This document shows positions 12,441-24,958 of a stretch of 64,000 nt of DNA, piece after piece (position 1 is the stretch's first letter; each line of letters starts with the position of its first letter). Location of the stretch: NCBI GenBank assembly GCA_936432065.2, contig OW386285.2, positions 42,525,920 through 42,589,919 of the forward strand, in the 5' to 3' direction. This DNA comes from Rutpela maculata. Taxonomy: Eukaryota; Arthropoda; Insecta; Coleoptera; Cerambycidae. The notes below the pieces were generated by a model that had not been told where the DNA came from, did not search any database, and worked only from the letters and a program-made list of their open reading frames with translations. The position numbers were made by a program, and so were the translations under genes.

Positions 12441-14309
12441 AATTACTTTCTTATACCCTTTCAGATTAAATGCATGTTTATAAGAGCACAATAACTCTCC
12501 ACATCACGTGATAGAGCTAATCATTAAGACTATTTCCCCAAAAACCTATACTTTTTGAAGGATTTATATTTTTTGGGAGTAGAGAATTAAGAATCCTCAT
12601 TTTCTATATCATGTGTGCTAAATGAAGAAACTATAATGTAATCATATCGGAAGACAAGCGAAGATAAATTGTTTTATCAACTATTTTTGCTTTTCACGGC
12701 GTTATCCCCCAACCTACTATAATTATCAAAATATTTATCCGTTATAAAATGCCCGCCATTTCTAAAGAAATTAAATCATAATGATTCTTGATCGAGTTTT
12801 CTGAAACATGTGAACCAATGTAACAGGATAGTTTTGATATATTTTCAAAGCAAACAACAACAACAGTTTGTTTCTTTCAGAATAATAGTAATAATAAATA
12901 ATAATTGATTTTATTTGGGACACTGTGTATAATGCATGTAATAATATTTTTGACATACATGTGTGTAATTGTGCACATTTATATCTGTATTGAAATTTTT
13001 TTTAGTATCGTAAACACAAATATGTTATAGTACAAGAAGAGCAAGTAAGGAAGACGAATTAGAACGTTGACAACAAACACTTATTTTATAGTACAACATA
13101 TATGGCAAGTAAGGATTAAGTCGTGCTATCTACTAACCTAAGTCAAAACTGGGAAGTCTTTCATCCCCAAAGCATTTGATTAAGGGTCCTATTCAACATA
13201 AAAAAGCAAATAAAAGCATAACTATCATCACTATATATTTATAACTAATTCAAACTTCAATAATAATTTAAATGTTTCTTTGAGCGTTTATACAATATAT
13301 TCTAACGCCACCATAGTGTCTGTAGTAGTAGCTATTATATATACATATAAATAATAATAAAGTCAAAGAGCTGGCATTAAATTGGGAAGGTAAAGTAGTG
13401 AACTCCCATTGTCCGCTCGGTAGCCTGAAAGTATAGGCAAAATAAACACTTTATTTATTAGGCCCTTAGCCCGATGGACAGAGAGTTATGGGGTAGGGCA
13501 GAGGCAGCAGAGGGCAAATTTTTTTAACGCAATCCCGATCGAAATGCTCGGTGGCACTTACTTACGTATTTGACATGAAAAAAATAAATGGAAGACACCG
13601 CAGACCTGGGGCGCGCGCGCGAGCAAAGTTTAAAAAAATGTAAAAAAAAATTGGCGAGCTCCTTGACCAAACTTGGTAGAAATCGTTCATTTGGATGTCC
13701 TTTTTTTAAAAAACAACATGGCAGACTATTCTATGCAGCCAATTGGTATGAAAAAAATAGAGTTAAGAAATGTTGTTGCAGAAATACAAAAATGAAAAAG
13801 GCAAACGTAAATCCGTAGTTCAAATACAATGAAAAAAATCAAATCAAGATTTCAAGGCACTGCTACATTTTCTAGGTAAGACTTCGCCCTCCCTACCCCT
13901 GGCTACGGGCCTGTCTTCATACAATTTTAAAATTAGAATGCCTATGGACAACCCTGACAAAATATTACGTGTGGGAGTATTTACAATTTATAGCAGCTAT
14001 AACGATTATCGTTATTATTAAATCACGTTCAGGAGGTATAATATTTTGTTTAAGAAGAAATTTTAATACGCAAACTTTCATGAGCCAAAAATTTTATTTG
14101 TTTACGTGACCTGGTCGGCTCATTGCATACAGCTTAATTTCGACAGGCGTAAAGTATACGTAATAAAACAAAATTTTATGATTCTTTTTATTCATACAGA
14201 CATGAGAAAATAATACTAAATTTTTAGAATAATACTGAGATTCATTTAACAAAAATGTATCGCTCCATTAAAAATAAATAAATAAAAATAACAACACTGG
14301 TATAAAAGT
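12441..14309. other. AT-rich DNA, no gene seen
   Basis: Contains short homopolymers, a small CG-alternating run (GCGCGCGCGCGAG near 13,610) and no coding signal that I trust. Confidence 0.4.
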
Positions 14310-14474
14310 AAATAATGATCAGACACCAATGCAACGGGAATATTTAAGAAAATTGCAAGATGAACTTAGACAATTAGAAGCAAATGGCGATAGAACTAAA
14401 ACTATAAAATATATAAATAATGTATCAAAAATAATGCCAATGACCAGTGTTCATCAAAATCATTTAAACTAGAA

Positions 14475-15528
14475 AAGCCCAACAGTATACACCATATAGT
14501 ATGTAGTTATCAAAATGTAAGAGGTCTTAATAGCAAAATTAAACAATTTTACGCTTCAGTTTCTCAAGCCGAATTTAACCTGATCGCTTTAACCGAAACA
14601 TGGCTTAAAGAAGATGTGTTAAGTACTGAACTATTTCCTGAACAATATACTGCGCACAGGAGTGATAGAAAACTTCATTTAACAGAACAAACAACAGGAG
14701 GTGAGTGTTATTAGCTTGTAAAAGTGAAATAAGGTCAGAAAAAATTACGTTACCAAGTATCTTTAATAATTTTATAAGTATTGATATCCTGTGCTGTAAA
14801 TGTTATTTTAATTTCACTTTAGTATATGTTTTTGTAACATATATTCCATCAAACACTAGTATAGAAAATTATGAATCATTTTTAAGTGTCTTGAACAAAT
14901 AGATTTTATATTGGGAAAGCATATACTTATCTTTGGAGATTTCAATGTACCACAGTATGTTGGCAATGATATTAATGATAGAAAATCTATAATAATTAAT
15001 AATTTTATTACATTCCTTAATATACAACAACAAAATAATATAATTAACAATAGAGGTCGTTTACTAGATCTTATCTTTTCTAATGTTGTTTGTGAAATTT
15101 TACACGACAATGCACCGCTTGTGAATGAGGATATTTTTCACCCGGCACTTTTTGTTACATTAAACGTTTCAATAAAATGCAATAACTTTCTGGCGAAAAA
15201 AGCAGAGAAAACATATAATTTTAAAAAGGCGAACTATCCAGCTCTCTACAGTGCTCTAGAGAACACGGATTGGTATTGTTTGCAAAATTTTCCAAATGTT
15301 GATATAGCAACTAAGGAATTCTATGATAAATTATATAACATACTAGATGATTGCGTCCCAGAATACAAATATTACAAAAGATTTTATTCAGAGTGGTATA
15401 CAAAAGAAATTATCAGTAATATTAAAGAAAAGAATAGACATCATCGCAGTTATAAAAAAACAAACAACCAGTATCACTTAAATAAATTCAAAGAATTTCG
15501 ATCGTTAATCAAGCAACAAATAAACTAA
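14475..15528 (+). pseudogene. LINE ORF2, APE endonuclease part
   Basis: Opens with NVRGLNSKI and LIALTETWL, the conserved APE N-terminal motifs, and continues to LIFGDFNVPQ near 14,925, the GDFN box. Two frame changes lie between (near 14,700 and 14,895). The frame from 14,911 runs to a TAA at 15,526-15,528, then stays in the same frame as the reverse transcriptase downstream, so that stop is a single nonsense mutation and not a gene end. Confidence 0.75.
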
Positions 15529-16644
15529 GCATATGATAGCTATCTAGTTAAAACCCAGAATTCTATATCTACAGATTCAAAAAAATTTTGGTCGTTCGTA
15601 CATTCAAAGAGAAAACAAACACGGATTCCAGGTAAAATGACATATATGGATAAAACCTATGAAACTTCTGAAGAAATTGTTGACATATTTAGTAAATTCT
15701 TCAGCTCAGTATTCTCAAAGCCACATGACAATATCAATATTAACAACACTGGAAAGAAGAACCTCTTTGAGAACATTAATATCACACATATATCATTAAC
15801 AGAAATTGAAGAGGCTATAAAGAAATTAAAAAACAAAATGACATCCGGTCCGGACCTAATACCCTCCTTTTTGGTCAAAGATTGTGCTTATGTGCTATCA
15901 GTTCCATTGTACATAATATTTAATCTGTCGTTAAGATCATCGACACTTCCGAAAGATTGGAAAATAGCAAAGGCTTGTCCAATTTTTAAAGCGGGAGATC
16001 CAGCTAATGTAAACAATTACAGACAAATTTCTATCCTGAATAACTTCGCGAAGGTTTTTGAGATGATTTTGTATAACCACATCTACTCGTCTACCAAAAC
16101 AATTATATCACCATATCAACATGGTTTTATGACTAACAGATCAACCGTAACAAATTTAGTAGTTTTCACTCAATATCTGTCAAATTCCTTAGATGCGCAA
16201 GGACAAGTGGATGTGTTGTATACAGATTTTTCTAAGGCTTTCGATAGAATTGACCATAAAACATTACTAAACAAATTGGAGAATTTTGGTTTAAATACCC
16301 AACTGTTATTGTTCTTTGGATCATATCTAGAAAATAGATATCAGTTTGTATTCTATAACGGTTCTAAATCATCTATATATGCATCTACATCTGGAGTACC
16401 GCAGCGTAGTAACTTTGGACCCTTGCTGTTTCTATTATTTATTAACGATATATGCGAAACTTTAGAATGTGACAAACTAATATATGCAGATGATTTAAAA
16501 CTTTTTAAAAGAATAAAATCTGAAGATGACTGCAGAGTACTTCAAAAGGAACTGGACAAAGTCAGTCAGTGGTGTCCTCTTAATAAACTAGATCTGAATG
16601 TCGGAAAATATTATATCATATACGAAAAAGAAAAACTGGTTTAA
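15529..16644 (+). pseudogene. LINE ORF2, reverse-transcriptase core
   Basis: The longest open stretch (15,637-16,644, 335 residues) carries motif A (YTDFSKAFDRIDH), a motif B in which the usual GVPQGS is GVPQRS, and motif C (YADDLKLF). The Gly-to-Arg change in motif B would be expected to damage the enzyme. The frame continues upstream through 15,529 to the endonuclease part with only one stop codon. It ends in a frameshift at 16,644. Confidence 0.85.
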
Positions 16645-16659
16645 TTACAATTATTCTAT

Positions 16660-17343
16660 AGATGAAACGATACTAGAGCGTGATACATTGATTAAAGATT
16701 TGGGTATTTACTTCGACACGGAACTGAGTTTTGGAGAACAATAGAATTAAATGTAATGAAGCAATTAGAATGCTTGGTTTCATTTTGAGAAATTGCAAAT
16801 CATTTACCAATCTGGAGGCATTAAAATTATTGTACTACTCATATGTAAGATCAAAACTTGAATATGGAGCAATAATTTGGAATCCACATTATCAAACTCA
16901 CAAAAACAGTTCAGAGCAAATTCAGAGAAAGTTTTTAAAATTTATTACATTCAAACCAACAGGACAGTATCCGGAAAGAGGTGTGAACAACAATTATTTA
17001 TTAAGCCGTTGAGTGAAAAGTCTTCAATCAACGATTAAGCACATTTAATTTTGAGAGCCTCGAATTTAGAAGAATTTGTTATTTTTTGGTATTCTTATAT
17101 AAAACCATTCGTAATAAAATTGACTGCCCAGAAATTCTTTTTCAGTTAAATATTTACGTTCCAAGGTTGCATTCTCGTCGAAATATAATGTTTTATTGTG
17201 AAAGTGCTAATACAAATGTGATGTTAAAATCACCTGTACACTGTATGTGTAATTACTATAATAAAATAAGTGAATTTTGTGATATAAACATGTGTTCTCA
17301 AAATGAAGTGATAAATTGTGCAAGACAGATTTTTAGTATATAA
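16660..17343 (+). pseudogene. LINE ORF2, C-terminal part
   Basis: Two shifted frames continue the same protein: one with LIKDLGIYFD, MLGFILRNCKSFTN and YYSYVRSKLEYGAIIWNP (about 16,690-17,012), typical of the region after the RT palm in Jockey/CR1 elements, and one from 17,086 to TAA at 17,343 (VFLYKTIRNKIDCPEIL, PRLHSRRNIMFY). Confidence 0.7.
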
Positions 17344-17592
17344 GTTTTTTTTTTCTCTCCACTAAGAAATTATAAGTATATGTGTGTTTAAGTATACAAT
17401 TAATGTGTAGATATAGATATGTTTTTCTACAATTTTAAGTTTCATTTTGTTCTACTTTCCTCTCTAAAAAAAATCATACAAATCTTTAACTTAAATTAGT
17501 TGATAATGTTTGTTGATTAAACTTTGAATATAACTTTTGCCCTGTAATTGGATTGTACCTGTTGGGCAAATAAAGTGTTTATTTAATAGTTA

Positions 17593-18890
17593 AAAATGTA
17601 AGCAATTATCACTATTTTTTATCAAAGTCTGTATGACATTCTAAGACACAGGCGGTACTGGTTTGATATTAATTCCCATTGTAAAAACCTCTAGGCAAAT
17701 TGGTTGCACATTGTACGTTACTTTGTAAAATGGAACAATAATTTATTTAATAGGACTTAGTTGAATCTAAATATTTCAACGTGGACTTTCGTTACAAATA
17801 AGACCATGCTGTAGGCGAGTTGAGTATTGAAGTGCTTTGTGACGGTACAATAGATTTATAGTTTTAAGTTTTCATTTGATAATTTAGCGAAATGGCTTTT
17901 TGGCGTCCATTTGAACATTATTTGTCGAGAACGTTGGGCAAAATAATGAAAATATTAATTGGAGACCATTTCATGTTGAAATAAACGATGTATGCAATAA
18001 TAGTAGACCAATTCGGCATCTTTTTGACGGCTTCGATAACAATCAACGATGTCTGCCCCCTGCAACCGATACATTGAAAAATAATGTCATAAAAATAATT
18101 CATTAATTTACCTGTAGTAACTCAAAACATCATTTTCAATAGCAATATTAAAGCAGGTGTATGCGAATTGACTAAATTAAGTCGTACAATAAATACTAGA
18201 ACGGTAAAGTATTATACTATATTATATACATCGAAATTTCTAGACAGAAATCATGAATGATTTTCTTGGAGTCCGCTCCTGCCACACATGATAGGAACGG
18301 AGCGGATAAGTCTTTTTCATTCTTTTTTATATAGAGATAAGAATCAAAAACACTGAGTCTATTATTTTCATATAGACTTTACAACTGTCATCCAATAGCT
18401 TTCGGGCACGGATTAGTGATATTAAGACTATAGAATGTACTATTATTAGTGCACCTATATTCCGAAAATGATTTCCTATTACTGTCCACACTGCTGTACC
18501 GCTGTAGCCCTGTACAACCCACCTACCGCAGTAATTATTTATTGCCACTCCACACTGCTATTATATTTCTTGAGTGATATTAAAAAGTAGATGGCCAAAA
18601 CGATCACCGAACCTGATCGCTCTAGATTTTTCTGTTTAGCCAAAAAAAATGTCTTTCAAAGACAGTGTTGATACGTATGAGCTACTAGAAGGGACTATGT
18701 CAAAATTAAAACCAAAGGTTTTGCATAATGTTGAAAATATGAAAGACTGGTACACAAATATCTAAAATATAATGACGATCATTTTGAACACGTGATTAAT
18801 TAAAATCAATTTGTTCCTTGTCTGGTTGTATTATTGAATAATCACAGGATTACAAAAAAAAGTCTTGGTTTCATCTAACTTTTCTTAAGT
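17593..18890. other. AT-rich DNA with one small hairpin
   Basis: No gene recognised. At about 18,255-18,322 an imperfect inverted repeat pairs a GAATGA...TCCGCTCC block with GGAGCGGATAAG...TCATTC. No function is implied. Confidence 0.4.
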
Positions 18891-18892
18891 AT

Positions 18893-19082
18893 TGTGACGC
18901 GCTGAAGTCAATTTTGCAGAAAAAAAAATTTCTAACGTGTCAGTTTCCCTCTACCAACTCCTTTTTATTCCCTAAAAAAGGCAAAAAACAGGTTTTGACT
19001 CGCTGAAGCCAATTTTAGACAAATTTTTTTTATCGTATCAGTTTCTCTCTACCAACCCCTCTTTAATCCCCTAAATAACTGA
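18893..19082. repeat. Imperfect tandem duplication, unit about 110 bp
   Basis: A block starting TGACGCGCTGAAGTCAATTTT (18,895) and containing TCAGTTTCCCTCTACCAAC recurs starting TGACTCGCTGAAGCCAATTTT near 19,005 with TCAGTTTCTCTCTACCAAC. Both copies carry a homopolymer A/T run between the blocks. Confidence 0.7.
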
Positions 19083-19699
19083 CGCGACAGTATTTCTTTT
19101 TTGTCTAAAATTTCAGCACTTCAAAATACCTCAGAAAAGTTATATAAGCACCTTAAGACAAGACCTTTTCACTTCCAAATCCAGTGGAAGTATACTAAAG
19201 CAAATCAAATTTTTGAAAATGTGTATTGCTTAAATACGCATGACATTCTATGTCATGAAACGTCGAGATTTTAAGTTTGCCCGAAAAAAATTTCTGTCTG
19301 TCTGTCTGTAACATTTCTTGTGCGCACGATTACTCTGGAACCGTTTAAGATATTGACTTGAAATTTGGTGTACATACATGTGTTTTAACGAAATCTAGAA
19401 CTAGATTATATTCTTATCTTATTCCGGGGGATAAATTGGGGTAAATGTGAGTAAATAGGTAAATCAAGCAAGTAAGAGTCCCTAAAATTGGTATTTAGTT
19501 TATATATGAGAATCTGTCTCAAAAAGTTTTTTGGCATTAGCCACCCCCATTATCACCTCCACCCCCACTATTAGGGGGTGAAAAAATAAAATTTTGATTT
19601 AGTGTGTGTGCAAGAACCAAAGGTCTCAAATTTTTTTTATGTTATCCACCCTCACTACCTCCCTTCCACCACCCCCATCTCGCTACCGATGTGGTATAT
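19083..19699. other. Dispersed-repeat DNA with a short CTGT run
   Basis: Includes four TCTG units at 19,293-19,309, followed by a GTGCGCACGATTACTCTGGAACCG block that resembles the start of common insect dispersed repeats, and a C-rich region at 19,540-19,690. No gene seen. It may belong to the same element as the inverted repeat that follows. Confidence 0.4.
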
Positions 19700-20905
19700 C
19701 GTTTTATGGATTTTTGGGATAGGCGATTTCAAATATTACACAGCTCCACAAAAAAAAAAATTTGGAACTTCTATCGAGACAACTGTATCCCCGAGCGCTA
19801 AAAAACACTCCCTACACAAGGTAAAAATGACTTAACGCTCCACGAATAGTCTCAATAAATCGAATTAAATATAAACATTCAAGTATATAACGCATAAATA
19901 CAGAGTTAACACTACTTTCCATTGAAAATCACCCCCATGAGTGATGAAAACTACCCTACACACAACAGGAAATTTAAAAAAACTGCAGTGATTGCAAAAA
20001 AAAGCTTACGATGCCCAGTTATTTTAAAAACAGTATGTAACTGCATTGGTCTAGATGCGATGCTCAAAAACTACCCCCATAGAGTGGCGGAAACCACCCC
20101 TAAATTTAAATTACAGTTGCTTAGATGACTCCTAAAAAGAATTCTCTGAAAATATTATTACTTATTTATATGGCCTCTAAAAAGAATCGTCTAAGAATTC
20201 AGAAAAAACATCTATATAATTTTCTGACTATATAGTAAAGAAAAATAAAAGAAAATAAATAAGAAAATGCAGATGTTTTGAGCTTTTCTAAAAGATACTG
20301 CAACTATTTTTTGAATTTCTTGTTATGTGAGGAGTAATTTTCACCCTCTCATGGGGATGTCACTGAATGACTTTGGTGCAATGCAAGTATTCACCTCCAA
20401 ACTGCAGTGCTGCATATCTTTAGCCAATTTTAGCATCGTTTAAAATAGAAATCACGATGACAAAATTTTTTCACCGATTTTCTTTGCAGTTTTAATTTAC
20501 TCTATGGGGGTAGATTTTGAGCATCGCATCGGAACTAATGCAGTTACTCACTCTTTCCAAAAAAACTGGGCATCGTAAGCTCTTTTTGCAATCACTGCAT
20601 TTTTTTAAGTTTCCTGTTGTATGAAGGGTAGTTTTCACCCACTCATTGGGGTGACTTTCAATGGAAAGTAGTGTTAACTCCATGTTTATGCGTTATATAC
20701 TTGAATGTTTATATTAATTCGATTTATTGAGATTTAAGACTATTCGTGGAGCGTTAAGTCATTTTTACCACGTTTAGGGAGTGTTTTTTAGTACTAGGGG
20801 TTGATTTTTTTGACCTCGGATTCGGATTCAGCGTCGAAAATTACAGTTCCAATTTTTTTTTTTTTTGTGGGGCTGTGTTATAGTATTAAAGTTCCATAAA
20901 CAATT
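19700..20905. repeat. Foldback element, arms about 380 bp
   Basis: Left arm 19,700-20,085 and right arm about 20,499-20,905 are reverse complements with moderate divergence (shared blocks: ACACTCCCTA, GACTTAACGCTCCACGAA, AACACTACTTTCCATTGAAA, GCAATCACTGCA/TGCAGTGATTGC, CTACCCCCATAGAGT). A third, shorter copy of the CACCC..CTCATGGGG block at about 20,300-20,370 shows an internal duplication. No transposase is present. Confidence 0.75.
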
Positions 20906-22435
20906 ATTTCCACAAACAAATTTTTTTCGTTGTGAGAGACTTGGATAGAAAATCTGGATGTGGAAGTGATTCCTTGGGCAGCGGTTTTTCTTTAGACCTA
21001 TGTAATTATTGCAATCATTACTTGTTAAAAAAAAAATAATTTGTAAAATAATTTTGTCGACAAAGACTGTGAATACTTTAATGTTCTTTAGAAAATGCTA
21101 AGTATTCTATGTTTGGCGTATTTTTTTATTATAATTACAATTAAAATATATTCTGAGAGTGACAAATTTAATCAACTGAAACTGCTGGCTTTTATCTAAC
21201 TGATCTAATACAGAAACAAAAAACTTCAATTTTCAAAAATGTAATGTTAACTATTATGTTTCTATCAACACTTCATTTTTACTAGTTTATTTTTATACAT
21301 TTTTTGGTTCCAGATCTCAGACAACTAAATGGTTTTCACATATTTTAATTAAAATAAAACTAGACGTAATAACTATATTTGTGAAAAATGTATTTTTAAT
21401 TTAAAATGAGCATGGAATTTTTGCCAATTGTTAGACCATTTACAAAGTTTCCTTTATTATTACTTCTGTATATTATAATATATCACGTTCACTATTGTAT
21501 CTGTAATGTTGCAATCCTTTTACAGAACGCATTTCTTTAATAAGCCCGAATTGTTAAAAGTTTTTATCATTATTTGCCCCTTTTATAACATTTAATTTTC
21601 AAATGTGGTTTTCCTTGATAGAAAATGATTTTAAAATGTTACTCATTTCCGATGAAACTTTTCAACTTTTTAAACATCCAAAACATTATTAAAATTAAGA
21701 AGATACCGAAATGATCACAAATTTACTATATAATTTGCATTATAAAAGCCAATGCACTGACGTTTTAGTCAAAGTTGAACTGAATTTGGTTTAAATTCCA
21801 ATGTCAATCCTGCGTTTAAAATGAAGTTCGGTTTAAGTACTTCGATGCAAACGGTCGTAAACCGTAAATGTTTCGACGACTAACAAGTGTCGGAATGCCA
21901 GATTGACAAATCGGTCGGAGAAGTACAGAAGGCCTGGACAGAACTACAGATTGCGGATAATGACATCTTTAAATTTTGATCCTACGAAACAACTTCGCTA
22001 CTATCATGTTACTTGAAAATAGTTTTCAAGAGAAAATTGATAGAAGAAACTTTATTGATACGACGATGGGTAAAGCTTAACATTACTTCTCATTACAATT
22101 GGTACGCAGACATTTGTTTTTGTTGGTTCGATTTGTCTTTGTAAAATTAAGAATACGATAACGTCGTTTTCTGACAGTCCACAACTTTTTTATTAGATGG
22201 TATTGTCATATCAGAGTTAGACGATGCGTTGGTTAGTCAGATGTCTTTTTGCTCTCAAAGGAGTAATCAAATTATTCTTATTATACTTGTTCAATTTGGA
22301 AACCAATTAAATCGACTAAAAAGCAGTAAGATAGGTACCTCCAATAAATAAACAATTAGATCAGAATATAGGATATAGTGCTCAAGGAGTGATTAAGAAA
22401 AATCAAAACTATTCGCTGAATATCTCTATTGTTTT
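20906..22435. other. AT-rich DNA, nothing recognised
   Basis: About 1.5 kb without coding or repeat structure that I can support. Confidence 0.4.
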
Positions 22436-22439
22436 CACT

Positions 22440-23340
22440 CTAAATGACGACGAAGCTGATCCAGGAATCTACACATTTCTACAATCCCCCAAAACACAGT
22501 ATCTATAAAAACTTTCACTCTAAAAGAAGCCCAAAAGGAAATTGATTTCCTAAATGTCAAAAAGTAGGTATGAGTCAAATAACACCAGAAATTATAAAGA
22601 AGCTTCCAAAATAGAAACAGTGCTGTGAATGTATATATTTAACGGAATCTTGAGACAAAGACTTTGGTCTAAGAAACAGAGCTGAACAGAGCATAACTGC
22701 TGAAATTATTATAATTCCTTAACCTAGGAAAAATCCAAGATTGGTACTGCCATATCGTTGAGAAAACTTACTACTCAATGTGCCCAAATTCCTTGAAAAA
22801 CTATTACGTCGTCGAATAAATTTGAAACTACCGCCTGATGCATAAGTGTCTTCTGACTACAAATTATGCATTGCATTGGATAATGCCAATATTTAAAAAT
22901 AGAAAGTAGTCTGCAACCGCTTTTCTTGACGTTAGTAAAACATTGGACAAATCTTTCCACGATGAATTGACATTTAAATCAGACAAGTTGTTCCAATATC
23001 CTTCTTTAGTCTTCCTAAATCATATTTGAGTTGTCGAGACTTTGTGCTAGAATAAATGATGTGGCTGATCGATCCATATCGGCCTTTCAAGACAGTCATA
23101 AGACCATTACCACCAAAACATTCAACAATATACAAAGCCATCTGGATCAACTACCAGATTGACTACAAAAGTGGAAAATTAAAACAAATAAGACCAAATA
23201 TATGCAAGTTGCCTTTTACTGTTTCTCTAAGAAAAATATATAAACACAAAAATACTCCAATTCAAGCATACAAATTACTTATGACTACATGAAGGCATTA
23301 GAAGGAACATATCAAAAAGGGAAACAATCGATAGAAAATA
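22440..23340 (+). pseudogene. Strongly decayed Jockey-like LINE reverse transcriptase
   Basis: Reading across frames gives the order of a Jockey-type RT: EAQKEIDFLN with ITPEIIKKLP (22,525-22,610), IIIP.PRKNPR (22,700-22,740), KFLEKLLRRRINLKLP (22,785-22,835), and further on LQKWKIKTNKTKYMQVAF (23,160-23,215), the segment after the YADD box. Many stops and frameshifts intervene and the catalytic core is not legible. It is an old remnant. Confidence 0.55.
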
Positions 23341-23401
23341 AAATAAAATGTTAAAACCTATATCTATATGTCTATATCAAACCGATATGGACCTACGACC
23401 A

Positions 23402-23690
23402 GGGGTGTCGCTAGGATTTTTTTTTTTTTTGGGGGGGAGGTTAAAATTCCCAACTCTAATTACAGGAATTTTCCAAACTCCTCAAAAAAATTTTCTCCAA
23501 AATGAAAATTGATGAGCCGGGGGGTGAAATTTTTTTCGACTCCTCCCAACTTGAAGCTTGAATTTCCCAACTCGAACCACAATAGAAAAAAGTTCGAAAA
23601 TATAAATTGATGAGCGGGGGGATGAAATTTTTCCCGAGTTCTCCCAACTTGAAGCTTGAATTTCCCAACTCGACTACGATATTGGAAGGG
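23402..23690. repeat. Tandem repeat, about 2.7 copies of a 100 bp unit
   Basis: The unit contains AATTGATGAGC, a G run, GAAATTTTT, CTCCCAACTTGAAGCTTGA and ATTTCCCAACTCG; full copies begin near 23,503 and 23,604, with a partial copy before them. The 5' edge (CAGGGGTGTCGCTAGG at 23,401) resembles a hAT-like terminus, but no matching right end is found. Confidence 0.6.
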
Positions 23691-23989
23691 GGCAGCAAAT
23701 CCAACGTGGCAATCTTACAAAAAAGTCGATTTAAAATATTACAAATGATAAATATTGACAACACAAGTCCTATTTGTTGAGATTGTTGGCGAAACTAAAG
23801 AAATATTGGCGAGCAGATCTGTTAAAAGCGGAGAATGAGAAAAATAAATAGATTTCCATTTATTTTTATCGAACGTAACTAGAATGCGGAAGAATTCTTT
23901 CAGTGGTATATTTTGCATTCCTGACATAGTTAGATTTAAGACAATGACTACATTATGCAGCTTTTATTAGAAAATGTCTACGAAAATGA

Positions 23990-24225
23990 TCTACGTTTGT
24001 CCTTGGCCAGCCAAATCACGAGATTTATATCTCAGAGAATAAGTACGATATGTCATAAGCCGAGAACTTGGTCCTCGAGACATGTATTAAAGAATTTGAA
24101 ACAATTGCGTGTGAAGTTCTGATGTCATTCCACAGATGACTTCGTTCACTTAATTCAAAGCATGCCAAAAATAAGAGATTTCTATTTCTGTGGTCGTGAA
24201 ATGTATATCAATTACACCCATATAA
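23990..24225 (+). pseudogene. Tc1-like transposase C-terminal remnant
   Basis: Translated pieces read WPAKSRDLYL, corresponding to the WPARSPDLNPIE box that holds the third acidic residue in Tc1-type transposases (here lost), then after stops DDFVHLIQSMPKIRDF...MYINYTH, matching the family's C-terminal end (L.DSMPRR...GG.T.Y). Only this 3' piece remains, with stops and frame changes. Confidence 0.5.
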
Positions 24226-24958
24226 TAAATCAAACGTTAGGCTATCATGACTTCATAAGAATACTTCGCGATATTTTGACGAAGTTTGGTTTTAACTTCA
24301 TAAACGCCTACTACAAGATATATTATGAAAAGTAAAATATGAAATAAAAGTTTATAGCTTTTGATAGGTATAATGTTTCTTTTATTGATTGATACCCAAA
24401 AATAATTTTGACGTTAATTATTTTTTCTGTACTTATATTATTGTTATTTTTTCTAATAATTAATTCAATACATTAGAAAACAAAATTCTGCTCAATGAAG
24501 TTTCAATTCTTTAATATTTTTTTTGTAGAACTTTCATTGAACGTAACGTTTTGAATTCTGATAATTGAAATTCAAAATCGAATATTATGAATGAGAATGT
24601 TAATAATTTTAAAAGTAAAATCTAGCCAACACAGTCAAAAATGGATCTACGTCAATTGGACACCGCGAATTGGACACGCGACAATTGGACGCATAAGACA
24701 ATTGAAGGCGGCAAAGTAGGACGTATAACATTGGACGCGTCTTTAAAAAAATCATGTATACACTCTCTAACCTAACCTAACCCAACCTAAAAAAAATATG
24801 AGGGTACACCGTCAAAATGGGCAGAAGAAAGAGTTTGTAGTAAATATTTATTGACTCTCTGAAGTAACTAATAAATAATTTTCAATTGTCCTAGCCCCAT
24901 AAAATACGCGATTTTTATGTATATTAAGTTAATATTTTCCAGTATATTCCCAAATAGT
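24226..24958. other. AT-rich DNA with short repeat motifs
   Basis: Between 24,650 and 24,745 an ATTGGAC motif recurs (AATTGGACACCGCG, AATTGGACACGCG, CAATTGGACGCA, CATTGGACGCG). At about 24,766-24,788 lie four CCTAA-type units, one imperfect, the complement of the insect telomere unit TTAGG. No gene seen. Confidence 0.5.

Larger units (their letters stand above)
14310..17592 (+). mobile_element. Jockey/CR1-like LINE, 5'-truncated and mutated
   Basis: The element starts in the C-terminal end of ORF1 (peptide YLRKLQDELRQLEANGD...IKYINNVSKI, stop near 14,470), continues with ORF2 encoding an APE-type endonuclease and a reverse transcriptase, and ends with a short tail GGGCAAATAAAGTGTTTATTT around 17,560-17,592. 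Several frameshifts and stops make it inactive. The ORF1 end plus APE plus RT order and the absence of an RNase H domain fit the Jockey/CR1 group of non-LTR retrotransposons. Most of ORF1 is missing, as expected of 5' truncation during target-primed reverse transcription. Confidence 0.85.

Noticed and set aside
13588..13818. 76-residue plus-strand ORF
   Set aside because: Lys-rich low-complexity translation with no domain, no splice or conservation evidence.
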